The position numbers were made by a program, and so were the translations under genes. The notes under the pieces are model-generated. The model saw only the letters and a program-made list of their open reading frames with translations, ran no database searches and was not told where the DNA came from. A DNA stretch of 64,000 nt from Varroa destructor (Eukaryota > Arthropoda > Arachnida > Mesostigmata > Varroidae): contig NW_019211455.1 of NCBI RefSeq assembly GCF_002443255.2, forward strand, positions 47,365,489 through 47,429,488, read 5' to 3'. Below are positions 1 to 10,058 of this stretch, one piece after another. Position 1 is the first letter of the stretch. Each line of letters starts with the position of its first letter.

Positions 1-178
1 CGGGAAACCGAACAAATCCCAAAATAATATTTCATAGTCGTTCTTGAAATGGGTGTAATTTTAATGCAAAGCGCGAACCTTGGTTGTAGAAAATACTTTC
101 TTCTCGGTTGGACTGAATTGGATGGCAGGCACTTGAAGCTTTCTGCTAAGGGTAACACTTCCCGCAACACGCAATCGA

Positions 179-823
179 ATGGCTACCGATTCTAATGCGC
201 AATTCATTACGACAGCTGCGTGGTCCTACATTGTTAGTATTGGGTAAAACGCGGAGTAGTGATTAGAATTAGTGAATGAAACTAGCTCTTATTTTTTTAA
301 TTTCTGATTCTCAGATGTCTAAAGCGTATCACCATTTCTTGCTCTAAAATATTTTTGATCGCTACTACTAGTGAGGACGCGAAGTGCGTGGCACCTTCAG
401 CTTTGTTAGAACTAATACTAAACTTGTTTTTCTTGCTGACTCTTTTCTGCATAGTTACAACAGTGAGTTATCGGACGATACAAATCTATGAGAATTAATG
501 AGTTTACGCGGTGTACGAACTGCAAGAAATATGCTCATAATGTCCATTTTATAAATTAAGATAAAGAAAAAAAACAGCGGGACAATTATAACGTAAATGC
601 TTCTGCGTTTAACGATGTGTAGAAGGGAATGCTGATCTATAGTATTCGCACCTTTTTTATTCGGGTCTTTACACGGAATTGGGTCCCAGATGAACCAGTG
701 CATTTTGTCCTCTTCAGCTTGGCACCCTTAAGCTCAGACGGTGACGTACCGGGAGCTACGGTTAAGAACCATACACGTTTTCTGGAGTTGAAAGCATCAA
801 AATTTGCAGACATTTATAATTGA
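179..823 (+). CDS. Candidate two-exon small protein gene (about 56 codons), or 3' end of a gene starting outside the window
   Basis: The firmer part is a terminal exon at 718-823. It follows a good pyrimidine-rich acceptor ending ...CCTCTTCAG at 717, reads PGATVKNHTRFLELKASKF near its end, stops with TGA at 821-823, and an AATAAA signal starts two bases later (825-830). A possible first exon lies at 179-243 (ATG GCT ACC ..., reading MATDSNAQFITTAAWSY), followed by GTAAAA. Its last two bases (GG) join in phase with the C at 718. One phase match has about a one in three chance of being accidental, and I recognise no family. The overlap of stop and poly(A) signal would give an almost absent 3' UTR. 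Alternatively the terminal exon belongs to a gene beginning before the window. Confidence 0.25.
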
Positions 824-1506
824 AAATAAAACATTATTCATACGTAAATGATTGCATTAAAAGTACTAAGCGGGAAGCCATTTAATAAATAAAATGAATT
901 ACATCAGTGGGCGAGTGTTTTGGTGTTATCCAGCATAAACGTGAACGCCAATGGGCACGCATACAGTTGTCGAAACTACAGCACGGTTTAAGCAAAACAT
1001 TTTACCATGGCACGGTTTTTTTACTCGTTCAAATATAGCATGTTCTTGTTATCTTCACCAGCCATGTTTGTGCACATTTAGCCACAGAAACCAACCGCAA
1101 AAATTGATAGTTTCACTACGAGTGCGTCGTTTTAAGAGCCGACCGTCGTTTACTCTATTTAGAGAAATTGATTGATGATACAATCGTAGCAAGTGTTGCC
1201 ATGTCCCAGAATTCACACTCACGTGTTCTACTGCTACAGAATTAATTTTGTGTTACATTTTTTATTCAATCAATTATTATATTTTTTATTATTTTATATT
1301 AGTTCCAACTATTATAACATAAAAACGCGTTGGATCAGTCTTTGTGGTTCTTGCACACGCTTGACAGAGCTGTAGCAAAAATTCAAATGAATGAATATCG
1401 TAGTTTTGAGTTATATTATCGATTTTCATTCTATCTTTTCTTTAATAATTGATCAGCGGAAGATGAACGTCGACTGAATGGCCAATTCACTTTCGACTTT
1501 ACTTAC
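824..1506. other. AT-rich stretch without recognised features
   Basis: I see no exon-like composition, repeat unit or RNA signature here. Short open frames exist on both strands but have poor codon composition and no flanking splice sites that I would trust. Confidence 0.4.
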
Positions 1507-1703
1507 TTTCGTCCATTGGCATCTACAAACATGTTGGAATCGACGGTTGGTGCGAGACTGGGAGAAAAATCCGGCGGAACGCCCGGCTCCGATAAAGATA
1601 TTGTCCCCATGAACGGGACCGCGATCGAGTCGTCTTTCATATCACTGGCAGCACCACCACCGTTCGATGTCGCCATCAGCAACCTGTCAGAATGCGGAGT
1701 CAT
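1507..1703 (-). CDS. Candidate first coding exon, Ser/Gly/Pro-rich, unknown protein
   Basis: On the minus strand an ATG at 1703-1701 opens a frame reading MTPHSDRLLMATSNGGGAAS and continuing through VPFMGTISLSEPGVPPDFSP to VDSNMFVDANGRK. It then meets a strong donor, GAAA followed by GTAAGT, at 1506. Composition is GC-richer than the flanks, and the low-complexity Ser/Gly/Pro make-up looks like the disordered N-terminus of a regulatory protein. A possible acceptor (ATATTTGTAG) lies just upstream of the ATG, which would make the 5' UTR spliced. Any downstream exons would lie below 1500 or outside the window; I found none. The family is not recognised. The open frame also extends upstream to 1799, so the ATG choice is uncertain. 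Confidence 0.35.
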
Positions 1704-1799
1704 AACTTGAAAGCTACAAATATCAGTGATGACGTACACACAATGCTCAAACGTTCGGAGAAGATCACACAGACCGTCTGTAATATGCTCAACATTCAC

Positions 1800-3255
1800 A
1801 GCGTCATAAAATAAACACTATGACCCTTTTTTCTAACTTCGGGAAGATTTCGATGGTTATCTCAAAGCTGCTGGTTCACATTTCGTCATTCGGAAGCCGC
1901 TGGCGTTTAACAGAGATACCGAATTGGACAGTAGTATTAAGATAAGAGACAATTTCAAATTAATACTCCTGCCATAGAAGCTCCTTCTTCTGATGCCAAT
2001 ATCCTTTTTTTGTGACGCCAGTCAAATGTACATTATTGGGGTTTCTGGACAGGTCTGCTTGCTAAGGAACACACGCACACGTTCAAAAACAAGAGCAGAC
2101 GCTCCGCCAAGAGTCGGGTTTTGATTTCGATTTACAGCGGCCATTGGAAGCGGGCAGTCTGACTACTACGGATTCATCATTCAACCCACGGCTGAAGAAC
2201 AGTTGGGAAGCTAACGTATGGGTACGCTAGGCCAAGTTATGTCTTGGACGTGAGCGTAGTCGATGAGGGTACGCACGCTTCCAATAAATCTGATTAAGTA
2301 TGCTGCGTAATCAAAGGAGATAAATAATTTATTAAACTAGCGGTATAAGCGTCTTTTATACGAATTTCGCTAGCTTAAAACCAGATAGGAATACTTTACG
2401 AATTAAACTTGTTGTATCTAGTGACCACGAAATAAGTTACCTAGCATTTGTTGCTAGCTGAAACTAGTTGCTTACAATACAGGCAAACCCGATTTATGCA
2501 ATTTGCCCGAAGCTTTGAATACATTTCGCAGTAATGGCCTTCCGATTCGCGGTAACGCTGTAAATTAAACATAATTTGCCCTGAGCTATTTCAAATACAT
2601 TTGATCGGAATGATCGTTTGAATTCACAGCGGCTATAATATAGAAAATCCATGCTCTTCGTAATCGAAATAATATTATTATGCCTCAGATAACTGTTCTG
2701 TTGTCTATACAATTAATTTAAGCTTTGTATTATAAATAGAATAAATCGATCGACGATGGCGCAAGTAGATCACAGAAACGCAGATTCAAAGCGCTTGTCT
2801 GCGCAAACTGAATTTTGGCAGAAATTATAGTCAATGCTTCACCTGACGTCGCGGGCATGACTCGTGAGGGATCGTTCGAATCGAAAAGAGAAAGGGAGAT
2901 GAAAGGGTGGTGCTCAGTTTTGTGTTGACGATAGAAGTATACCTGATGCTGTTGAACACATTGAGTTGCAAATGGTTGCCGCGTAGGGTGCTGGATAATT
3001 TGCTGTGCGAACTTAGGATAGACAGTTTTCATGGTAATTATGCAGAGGTGGAGATTACTGGATTGAAAGTCGAGCGAGCAATGGTAACCCTGTAGTTAGT
3101 TTTTTTCGAACAAGTAGTGACGAAGGAGGTAAATAAGTAAGTTGTGAAGAAAATTAACTGGCTGAAAGCGTTCTAGTTGACCTGAACAAGGAAAGTCTAC
3201 CTTTTCATTATAGAAAGAAGAGGTAGACAAAACAAGGATATTATTGAAGAAAGAA
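1800..3255. other. Intergenic, no supported gene
   Basis: Two opposed open frames near 2730-3095 overlap each other and match nothing I know. A plus-strand segment around 2990-3092 reads LRIDSFHGNYAEVEITGLKV and ends near a GTAACC, but no acceptor or neighbouring exon supports it. No repeats or RNA genes were seen. Confidence 0.4.
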
Positions 3256-3477
3256 ATGAAACTGACGCTATTGAGCATTTTCTGGAGTAGAGCGAAAAAT
3301 TACATTAACGATTGTCAACTTTTTCAGAATCTCGACGGTCTAAACCAGGTACTATTGCTGAAGTTTGACGAGTTAAAGAAGCAATGGGATTCGAAGGACA
3401 TTGTCGATTCGGTCATTGTAGCTTTAACCGCCACAGAAAAAGCTGATATCAAAAAAGAGATAGATAACGGCACGTAA
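3256..3477 (+). CDS. Small ORF or upstream exon candidate, unknown
   Basis: An ATG at 3256 opens 74 codons ending at TAA 3475-3477. Inside it, at 3327, is a convincing acceptor (CAACTTTTTCAG). The sequence after it reads as a charged helical segment (KFDELKKQWDSKDIVDSVIV, then TATEKADIKKEI). It lies 210 bases before the UBA-like exon on the same strand and could be an upstream exon of that gene. However, the only GT near its end (GGCAC then GTAACT) leaves the wrong phase for the exon at 3688; a GC donor (AACG then GCACGT) would be needed to join them. It could equally be a short separate ORF or chance. Confidence 0.25.
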   Translation: MKLTLLSIFWSRAKNYINDCQLFQNLDGLNQVLLLKFDELKKQWDSKDIVDSVIVALTATEKADIKKEIDNGT

Positions 3478-3687
3478 CTTACATTATCCTCCATCAATCA
3501 CATCTATTTAATATCAATTGTTATTCAAGTCAATTCATTGAGTTACGTATTAAAAATATACGAAACGCACTCCAACGTTTCTCTATCAATCTTACGTTTC
3601 GAGCACGTCGAAAACCAAGTGGTTTCATGTGAGGAATTCATTTCTAAGCAGAGTTTGCTTATTGACTTTTCTCCTTGTGTGTTACAG

Positions 3688-6600
3688 ACATTCGCGACTT
3701 AGAAACAAGGTATGGCCTTTCTGAAGGTGCAGCCGAAGAAGTCTTGGCATTTTCTGGTTGGGATCTTTCATCTGCAGAGACAACCATTGAGCGAGCTATT
3801 CAAGTCATCGTGCTGGCACATAGGATCCAAATAAAGGAAGGTATCAATGAAGACAGTTCCGCAAATGGTAGTCACTCAAATAGCAATGGTAAGCACAGAC
3901 CCGGTATTCTTTTTTGTACTTTGCAATACGGGTCTATTCCAAGATAACGTTAGCGTGTGCAAATGCGATCTCCAGAAAAAAGACAACAAGTCCGCTTGAG
4001 TCTTACTGTTATTGGTCATAGTTTGGTGCCTGATCGACCTATATATTAGGAAACAAAACTGGCGGAATTCAGAAAATACTTTGAACTTCTTAAAAACTAC
4101 TGACTATTTTATTTAGCTTCTCTTTAGTTTTGAATTTACAGTAAGAGATATTCCTCGTACTATACATTACAACAAATTAAAGGTGCATATTATATTATGC
4201 ACATAACTATATATTTTATTTGAGGGATTTGTTACAATGATGCACATGGTTATAATATAAGCAAGCTATTTTCAATAATTTATTTATGTATATTATTTTA
4301 TGATTGCTTGCGCAGCGCACGGTAGATTCTTGATAGGAACAGATCATTTAGTCAATTTTTAATAAGTATCGGCGAATTCGGCAAAGCAATGAGTTTTGAT
4401 AAAATGTTTCTGTTAGATTTGGCGTTTGTCTCGACCGTACCGAATGTTACTGTTTTTAAACTTAAATGATGCTGCTTGATACGTTCGAACATTCGTATGT
4501 CACTAATGCTGAATCCATCAGGAACTGGCGAGATTTTTTGCTTCTTTCCCCTCATACTAATATATGAAGGCAGCGCGTTTTGCATATGTGCTCCGAAATT
4601 TCCCTAAGCCATTCGATGTCGATATCACACAGATGCCTTGAATAGCCTGATATACAAAATTGAGTAGACTTTGATTTCAAAGTTAATGAGTGTAAAATAT
4701 ATTGGAGATGCGTATTACGCGAAAAATTATCTTTAGCATGTTCAGTGTATCTTAGGGCACCTGTCATGGCAACCTCTAAATCTGGAATAATTCTTACTGT
4801 TTTTAGGCTGAATTAGCCGACGAAATATAGATAACTGAGATTTCCGCACCCGAAATGTGGAACGGCGCATTTTTTAATCGATTGTTTTAAACCTAGCCTA
4901 TTATTATATTCTAAAAACGTCTCTATAGTATCTTGTAATAACAAGCGGCCACCGCCTTGCATAACTTTTAATCTTGCATATATTTGCACATCATTTGCAT
5001 CACATTTTTACAAACACCGACAGCGGTAATATGTACACTATTTATTTTATATACAAAGTGGACATGAGATGTCTCAGAATTTTCCTTCAAAGACAACCCG
5101 AAGCGGATCTAATGGTATTTGGTTATGTGTTATTGACTTCTGAACAGAAAATACGATCGCTGAGAAAACTTTGGATCCACTTCGCCAGTCAATTACTGCA
5201 GTTAAAACAATAAAGCAACTTAAGAAACCTGGAATGAATGGCTCGTTCGAATGCTGATTTGAAATCGAAGTAAACCACGTCGAAACGTTGAGACATTTTG
5301 ATGAAGATTTGCGTACTAAAATTGTGTTTCTATGTTAGCTGTGGACTGGTGTTTTGTCCTGACCTGTAGGCAATGACCTGGTAATCGCTTACAGACTGAC
5401 CATCAGATATCGAGCGTGTTAATATTCATCCACACAAATGACGCTTTCTAACAGCTAAGGTGCTACGATTAGTAATGTTGGCCTTTTATTGGTAGGCTTA
5501 ATCCATGATTCTTTCTTGTATACCTGCACACCCATGGTTGTTCGAAATCTGTCTGGCGCCTGAACGCTTCCGAGAGATTGTCTGAAATTCGTTACAGATC
5601 TCAAGCTTGTAGTATACGCAAGATGGAAGCCTGTTCGCAGTCTCACTAGTTCTATCTTTCATATTGCTAGCGATATCTTCAGGTGCTCTATCTTTATTGG
5701 GTTGACATTCGCATCGTGTTCAATAAAGTGGAGCGGGCCCTTAGAAAACAGTAAACCATCCAATTGATTGCATCATGGCGATTCATCGGTCGGCTGATAT
5801 GTACTTTTTTGCTTTTATCTGCCATTCATAAACAATCTGAACGCCTAATAAAGCTCAGTAAGCTCAAAAACGTTGCAAAAGCACCGTTATTCTTTCACAA
5901 ATATAATGGAAAATAGCCTTTAGGCCATTACTTCGTTGAATACTGTTTACTCTGGTACCTGGTTGTTTTTCGATTGCTTTATTAAGGTTGCGATCCTTTG
6001 CTAATCATATTGTTTTTCTAGAAATAAATGTAGCTGATATACTTAAAGCACGGTTGCAGATTAACGAATAAGTACTGTAAATAACGCGTAAGCAAGAACC
6101 GTGCGTTTTACCTGTGTGGAACGCGTTCATTCATTAGCTAGTGAGTTAGTGAGCTAGTGATAAGTATTCGTACATGCTGTTCACATCTGTGCAGTTGTCA
6201 AAGACATCTTCTGGTTTATTTATTATTATTACTATTATTTATTATTATAAATAAATTATTTATTTACATACTGGATTATAACTTCGTTTTGGATAGTTGA
6301 TCTTCGATAATATAATCCGTGGTTACGTCGCATATCATCGATTAGGAGTCATGCTGCAGAGCAAGATTCTAAGCCCGAATTTTCACGTACAATCCTACGG
6401 TAGTTTGAAACTTTATTATCGTCTTGTTACCATATTGTTGTAATCGACGTCAAGTGCCTCGACATAGAACATACTATCATTGCTGAAAATATTTATTTTC
6501 TGGGCTATTATGGAGTGCTCTGGTCCCTGAAGTGTTCATATAACGCACTCCCCTTGGGCGCTATTTTATAGTTGGTTTGTGCAGTGGCCGGTTGGCAGGT

Positions 6601-8083
6601 AAAATAGCGGCTATTATTACGGTTGCATGCAGCCATACATCCTCGACCATCAGTGCGCTCAGCTTTCGTTGTCAGTCTGATACAGCTTCTGGTAAGAAGC
6701 TGCCATTAATCTCCCATCAATGCGCTTTTTGCTAGCTTTTCGTCGTTCCCAAGGAGCGGCCATTTTTTGTTGTTTCTTTGTGTGGCTCTTTGTTAACTTT
6801 GCACAATTGACTTTTTACAAAGTCCACGTTGGTCCCATCACTAATATTGGCTAATGTTAAACCACTGCACCCTAAGTGTATATAGTTGTTAGACATAATA
6901 ATACGTTTTACTGTCATCTCTCTGTTGAAAGAATTACGCAGCAGAATTTATGCAGAAGTACCATTCAGTTTGTTGCCGATTAATTACTAGAATTAATATT
7001 TTTTTTTAAGGACACTTTGACTAACGTTGATTCTTAGCCGACTGCCGAATACGGTTACTTTTCAATGTTTGCTCGCAAAAATAAACAAATAACGCGTCGC
7101 GCCTTTTAAGGCCGTTATCTTCGCTCATTAACGTTTGGTTATTTTTTTTATATATCTCATATGTTCCAGGAACTATTACTGACCCCGATTTCGCCCCGTT
7201 GCAGCTCGCCAGAGCCACTCCGGATCGCAAGCGAAGATTTCAGTGCGAACACTGCCAAAAAACATTCCCTTATCGATCCCGACTGGTTGCCCATGTCGTC
7301 ACGCACACGGGAGAGAAATCCTTCGAATGCAGCCACTGCTCAAGTCGATTTGGCCGAGAGGATCTTTTAATCATTCACGAACGTTTCCACTTGAACGACA
7401 AGCCATATCGATGTAAAATACGAGGTTGTAATGCGCGATTCACCGCATCAAAGTACCTGACAATGCATAGCCGAACCCATGACGACAATCGCCTCTACAA
7501 GTGCAAAGTATGCTCAAGCACTTTTCGGACTTCAGCTCACCTTCGCTGCCATATGCAGTATCATGGCGGTGATGAAGGACGGACTCGCTGTAAAGTCTGC
7601 GATCAGCAGATGTTTATTAGCAGTCTTCGACGGCATATGTTTTTACACGGAAAAGATGGCTTAACACGCGACAGACCGCTGGAGTGCGAAATCTGCGGAG
7701 CGAAAATGCGCGACACGTTCCAGCTACAAGTTCACTCCCGAATACATACTGGGGTACGACCTTTCGCTTGTGAACATTGTGACCGATTCTTCGGGTCGAC
7801 CAACACTTTACAGAAACACCGGCGCACTCATACACTGGAGAAGCCTTTCACGTGCGCCACGTGCGGATCAGCATTCGCTCGGAAGGATACCTTATCAGTA
7901 CATGAACGATCACATCGAGGGGAGCGACCGTTCTCATGCAAAGAATGCCCAAGAAAATTCACACAAAGAGCGCATCTGTTTCGGCATGTGAAAAGTTTGC
8001 ACAGCGACAAAGTGGTCAAGGTTCAGGCATCGGCACGACGTCGGGATGAAAACATTGCTGCAAAGCCAATATCTACATGCTGA
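3688..8083 (+). CDS. UBA-like plus nine-finger C2H2 zinc finger protein (5' end not found)
   Basis: Proposed exons are 3688-3888 and 7170-8083. The first follows acceptor TGTGTGTTACAG and ends at donor G|GTAAGC in phase 1. It encodes a UBA-like three-helix pattern (LETRYGLSEGAAEEVLAFSG followed by WDLSSAETTIERA) and then an Asn/Ser-rich linker. The second follows acceptor CATATGTTCCAG and starts with the two bases that complete the split codon. It encodes nine C2H2 fingers, from FQCEHCQKTF to FSCKECPRKF, joined mostly by TGEK/P-like linkers, then a basic tail and TGA. Finger 3 has a C-x4-C start, finger 5 has shortened spacing, and finger 9 ends H-x4-H. The product is probably a nuclear DNA-binding protein. 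No ATG precedes the fingers in the large exon, so an upstream exon must exist. The zinc-finger exon is certain; its link to the UBA-like exon rests on strand, order and phase. Confidence 0.7.
4350..5790 (-). pseudogene. Decayed non-LTR retrotransposon reverse transcriptase (Jockey/CR1-like)
   Basis: Reading the minus strand across stops and frameshifts gives the ordered reverse transcriptase landmarks of a non-LTR element. Near 5540-5470 is FRTTMGVQVYKKES then WIKPTNKRPTLL, corresponding to the usual WK-x-A-x-V-x-P-x-(Y/F)KKG...NYRPISLL. Near 5286-5236 is FDVVYFDFKSAFERAIH, matching VDVIYLDFSKAFDKVPH. Near 5190-5155 is LAKWIQSFLSDR. Near 5110-5045 is a degenerate SGVPQGSVLGPLLFTLYINDL-like block. 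Near 4905-4860 is GLKQSIKKCAV, matching the LN-x-KKC motif. Two open frames at 4350-4767 probably hold the RT thumb and C-terminus. Several in-frame stops mean it is dead. It sits, antisense, in the long intron of the zinc finger gene. Ends, target duplications and endonuclease domain were not found. Confidence 0.75.
6230..6260. repeat. Low-complexity TTA-rich tract
   Basis: A run of ATT/TTA units (attattattactattattta...) lies in the intron of the zinc finger gene. It is simple-sequence DNA with no evident function. Confidence 0.5.
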
Positions 8084-10058
8084 CGTTTGTTAGTTACTTC
8101 AACGACAGCCTTCGACACTGCCTTACGCTGGACCAGCAAGATTACTCGTGTCAAATATAAAATTATTATGTCTAATAATATTATTTACTATCGGATAATA
8201 TTATAAGAAATATATGTTAAGCCATAGATGAGTTGTGATCTTTGCTTGATGCCAACTGTTTATTTCGCAAATCTCAATCTTCGGCTCGTTTAGAAAGGAA
8301 GAACTTTTGTAGTCGATTGCTCACGTTAACGGTGTACTTCCTGCACACTTATAAACAATGAGTCCGTTCGAATTGATATAAATGATCGAAACGAACAAAA
8401 TAGGTATTGAAATGAAAAACTAGTCGTTAATATCTATATTAATTGCTGTTTCTCAGCTGTCCCATCTCCTACAGGGCTTCGGACTGTTATTTTCAGCATT
8501 CTTATACTTTCCTATTGCTATTTTTACTAAACGGTCTTGGCCTACCTAAGGCCAAATTTAAACCTTGAGATACCTATTTAGGTGACTTTAAAGTACGGAA
8601 GGAGATAGAAAAGATAAACCTCTTGGCGAAGCCAACTCTTATAGATACGAAACGTTAGTGGCTATTATAAGTAATACAGAAAGGTGAATCATTCAATTAA
8701 TGGTATTTTATACGAAGAAATCTGATCCAAATACTGCATTTGTATAGCCTCCGCGTATATCTAGGTATATAGCTAAACCCAAACTAGAGACTACCTTTTT
8801 TAATGACAACATTTTGAATATCTGGATAGTAGTATTAGTAAGGTATAGAGAACCATGAGCACAATCCAATGAATAAACTTCACAGTGATGACTTGACCAG
8901 TCCATTTAGCTGTAAACTTAACCATTAGAACTTAGAACAACTCCTTAGTGAATTATTATTTTGTTCCATATAGGCAACTCCTAAAAATGCTTTTTTAGTA
9001 GGACAGGGCGCGATAAATAGCTGTTGTGCCATATAAATGCTCTTCATTTAAGTTCTTGTCTACTAACAAATACTGTTGACGAGTTGTGGTACTGAATTAC
9101 CATAGCAGATAAGACTATCTCTCCTGAACGAAGCATTTTGTTGAAAGACTGTTCCCGTGAACAAGGAGAAAAACAACTGCAAATTATCAAGTTGAAGAAT
9201 TTTCAAATTTAGTGAGAGAAACTTACGCGCCCTGTGCTGGGTACTGGAAGTGATGCTCTATATATTTTTGAATTCTTTTTCTCACGTCAATTTTTAAATA
9301 AATGTGTATTCCGAAAAATTCCAAAGGGTTCCATGTTTCCCATGTTCCAAATTTTTGTTGATCCCCTTGAAGCAGTATAAATTCTAAACCAATTTAAAGC
9401 AATATTATAATCACCTTCAAATCTAAACCAGAGCACACGGAAACCAACGTCTGGTGAATTGAAGTTCCGTAGTACCAGACGAATACCCCGGCAGCAGGGT
9501 CTGAACCGTTAAATATGTTTTCCCTTGTACTTTTCAAACAAACAAAAATGCAACACCACACTTCGTGCTGAAGTAGTGCTTAAAGGCAAGTAACGCAAGC
9601 AAAACTTGAACCACCTCGTTAGTCCCCTCGAAGCTATGTCGGCCTTCTAACGCTCGAAAAGCCTATCATATTATTATAAAAAGTAAATGTGGTATCGTAT
9701 CAATTAATACTCTTCATCGATTTACCTTGTCAGCCAATATCGTAGAACACGTATCTACAAGGGCCATCTATGCAGACAATACGTTTCTGCCATTCAAACT
9801 AACAAAATTAATCGAAATATTCATTATATAATAATAATGATAACAATAATTATTAAATGTGGTCGTATTACCAGAAGTAGCTGACGATAGCCCGCGAGCT
9901 ACTGAAACAATCAAAGAGCATCGTCATATAGCAGCTGGTAGTCTGTTATGACAACATAACAGACGGTTGAGCAAGTGAACGAGTTAAGTGTTTGTTATGA
10001 TCTCCGTAGGTGCCAATAGGCAGCATTGGTGTGTTGGTGATCTCGCGGACACAGCAAA
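8084..10058. other. Intergenic: 3' flank of zinc finger gene and 5' flank of NDUFS7
   Basis: No canonical AATAAA follows the zinc finger stop closely. The segment 8150-8220 is extremely AT-rich (ATAATATTAT-type blocks) and may serve as the transcript end. I see no exon between 8300 and 9900. A GC-richer patch at 9430-9660 has no convincing open frame. The last 150 bases should hold the NDUFS7 promoter and 5' UTR; no TATA box stands out. Confidence 0.4.

Noticed and set aside
7161..8019. Alternative frames over the zinc finger exon
   Set aside because: Overlapping shadows; only the frame with nine C2H2 fingers carries recognisable structure.
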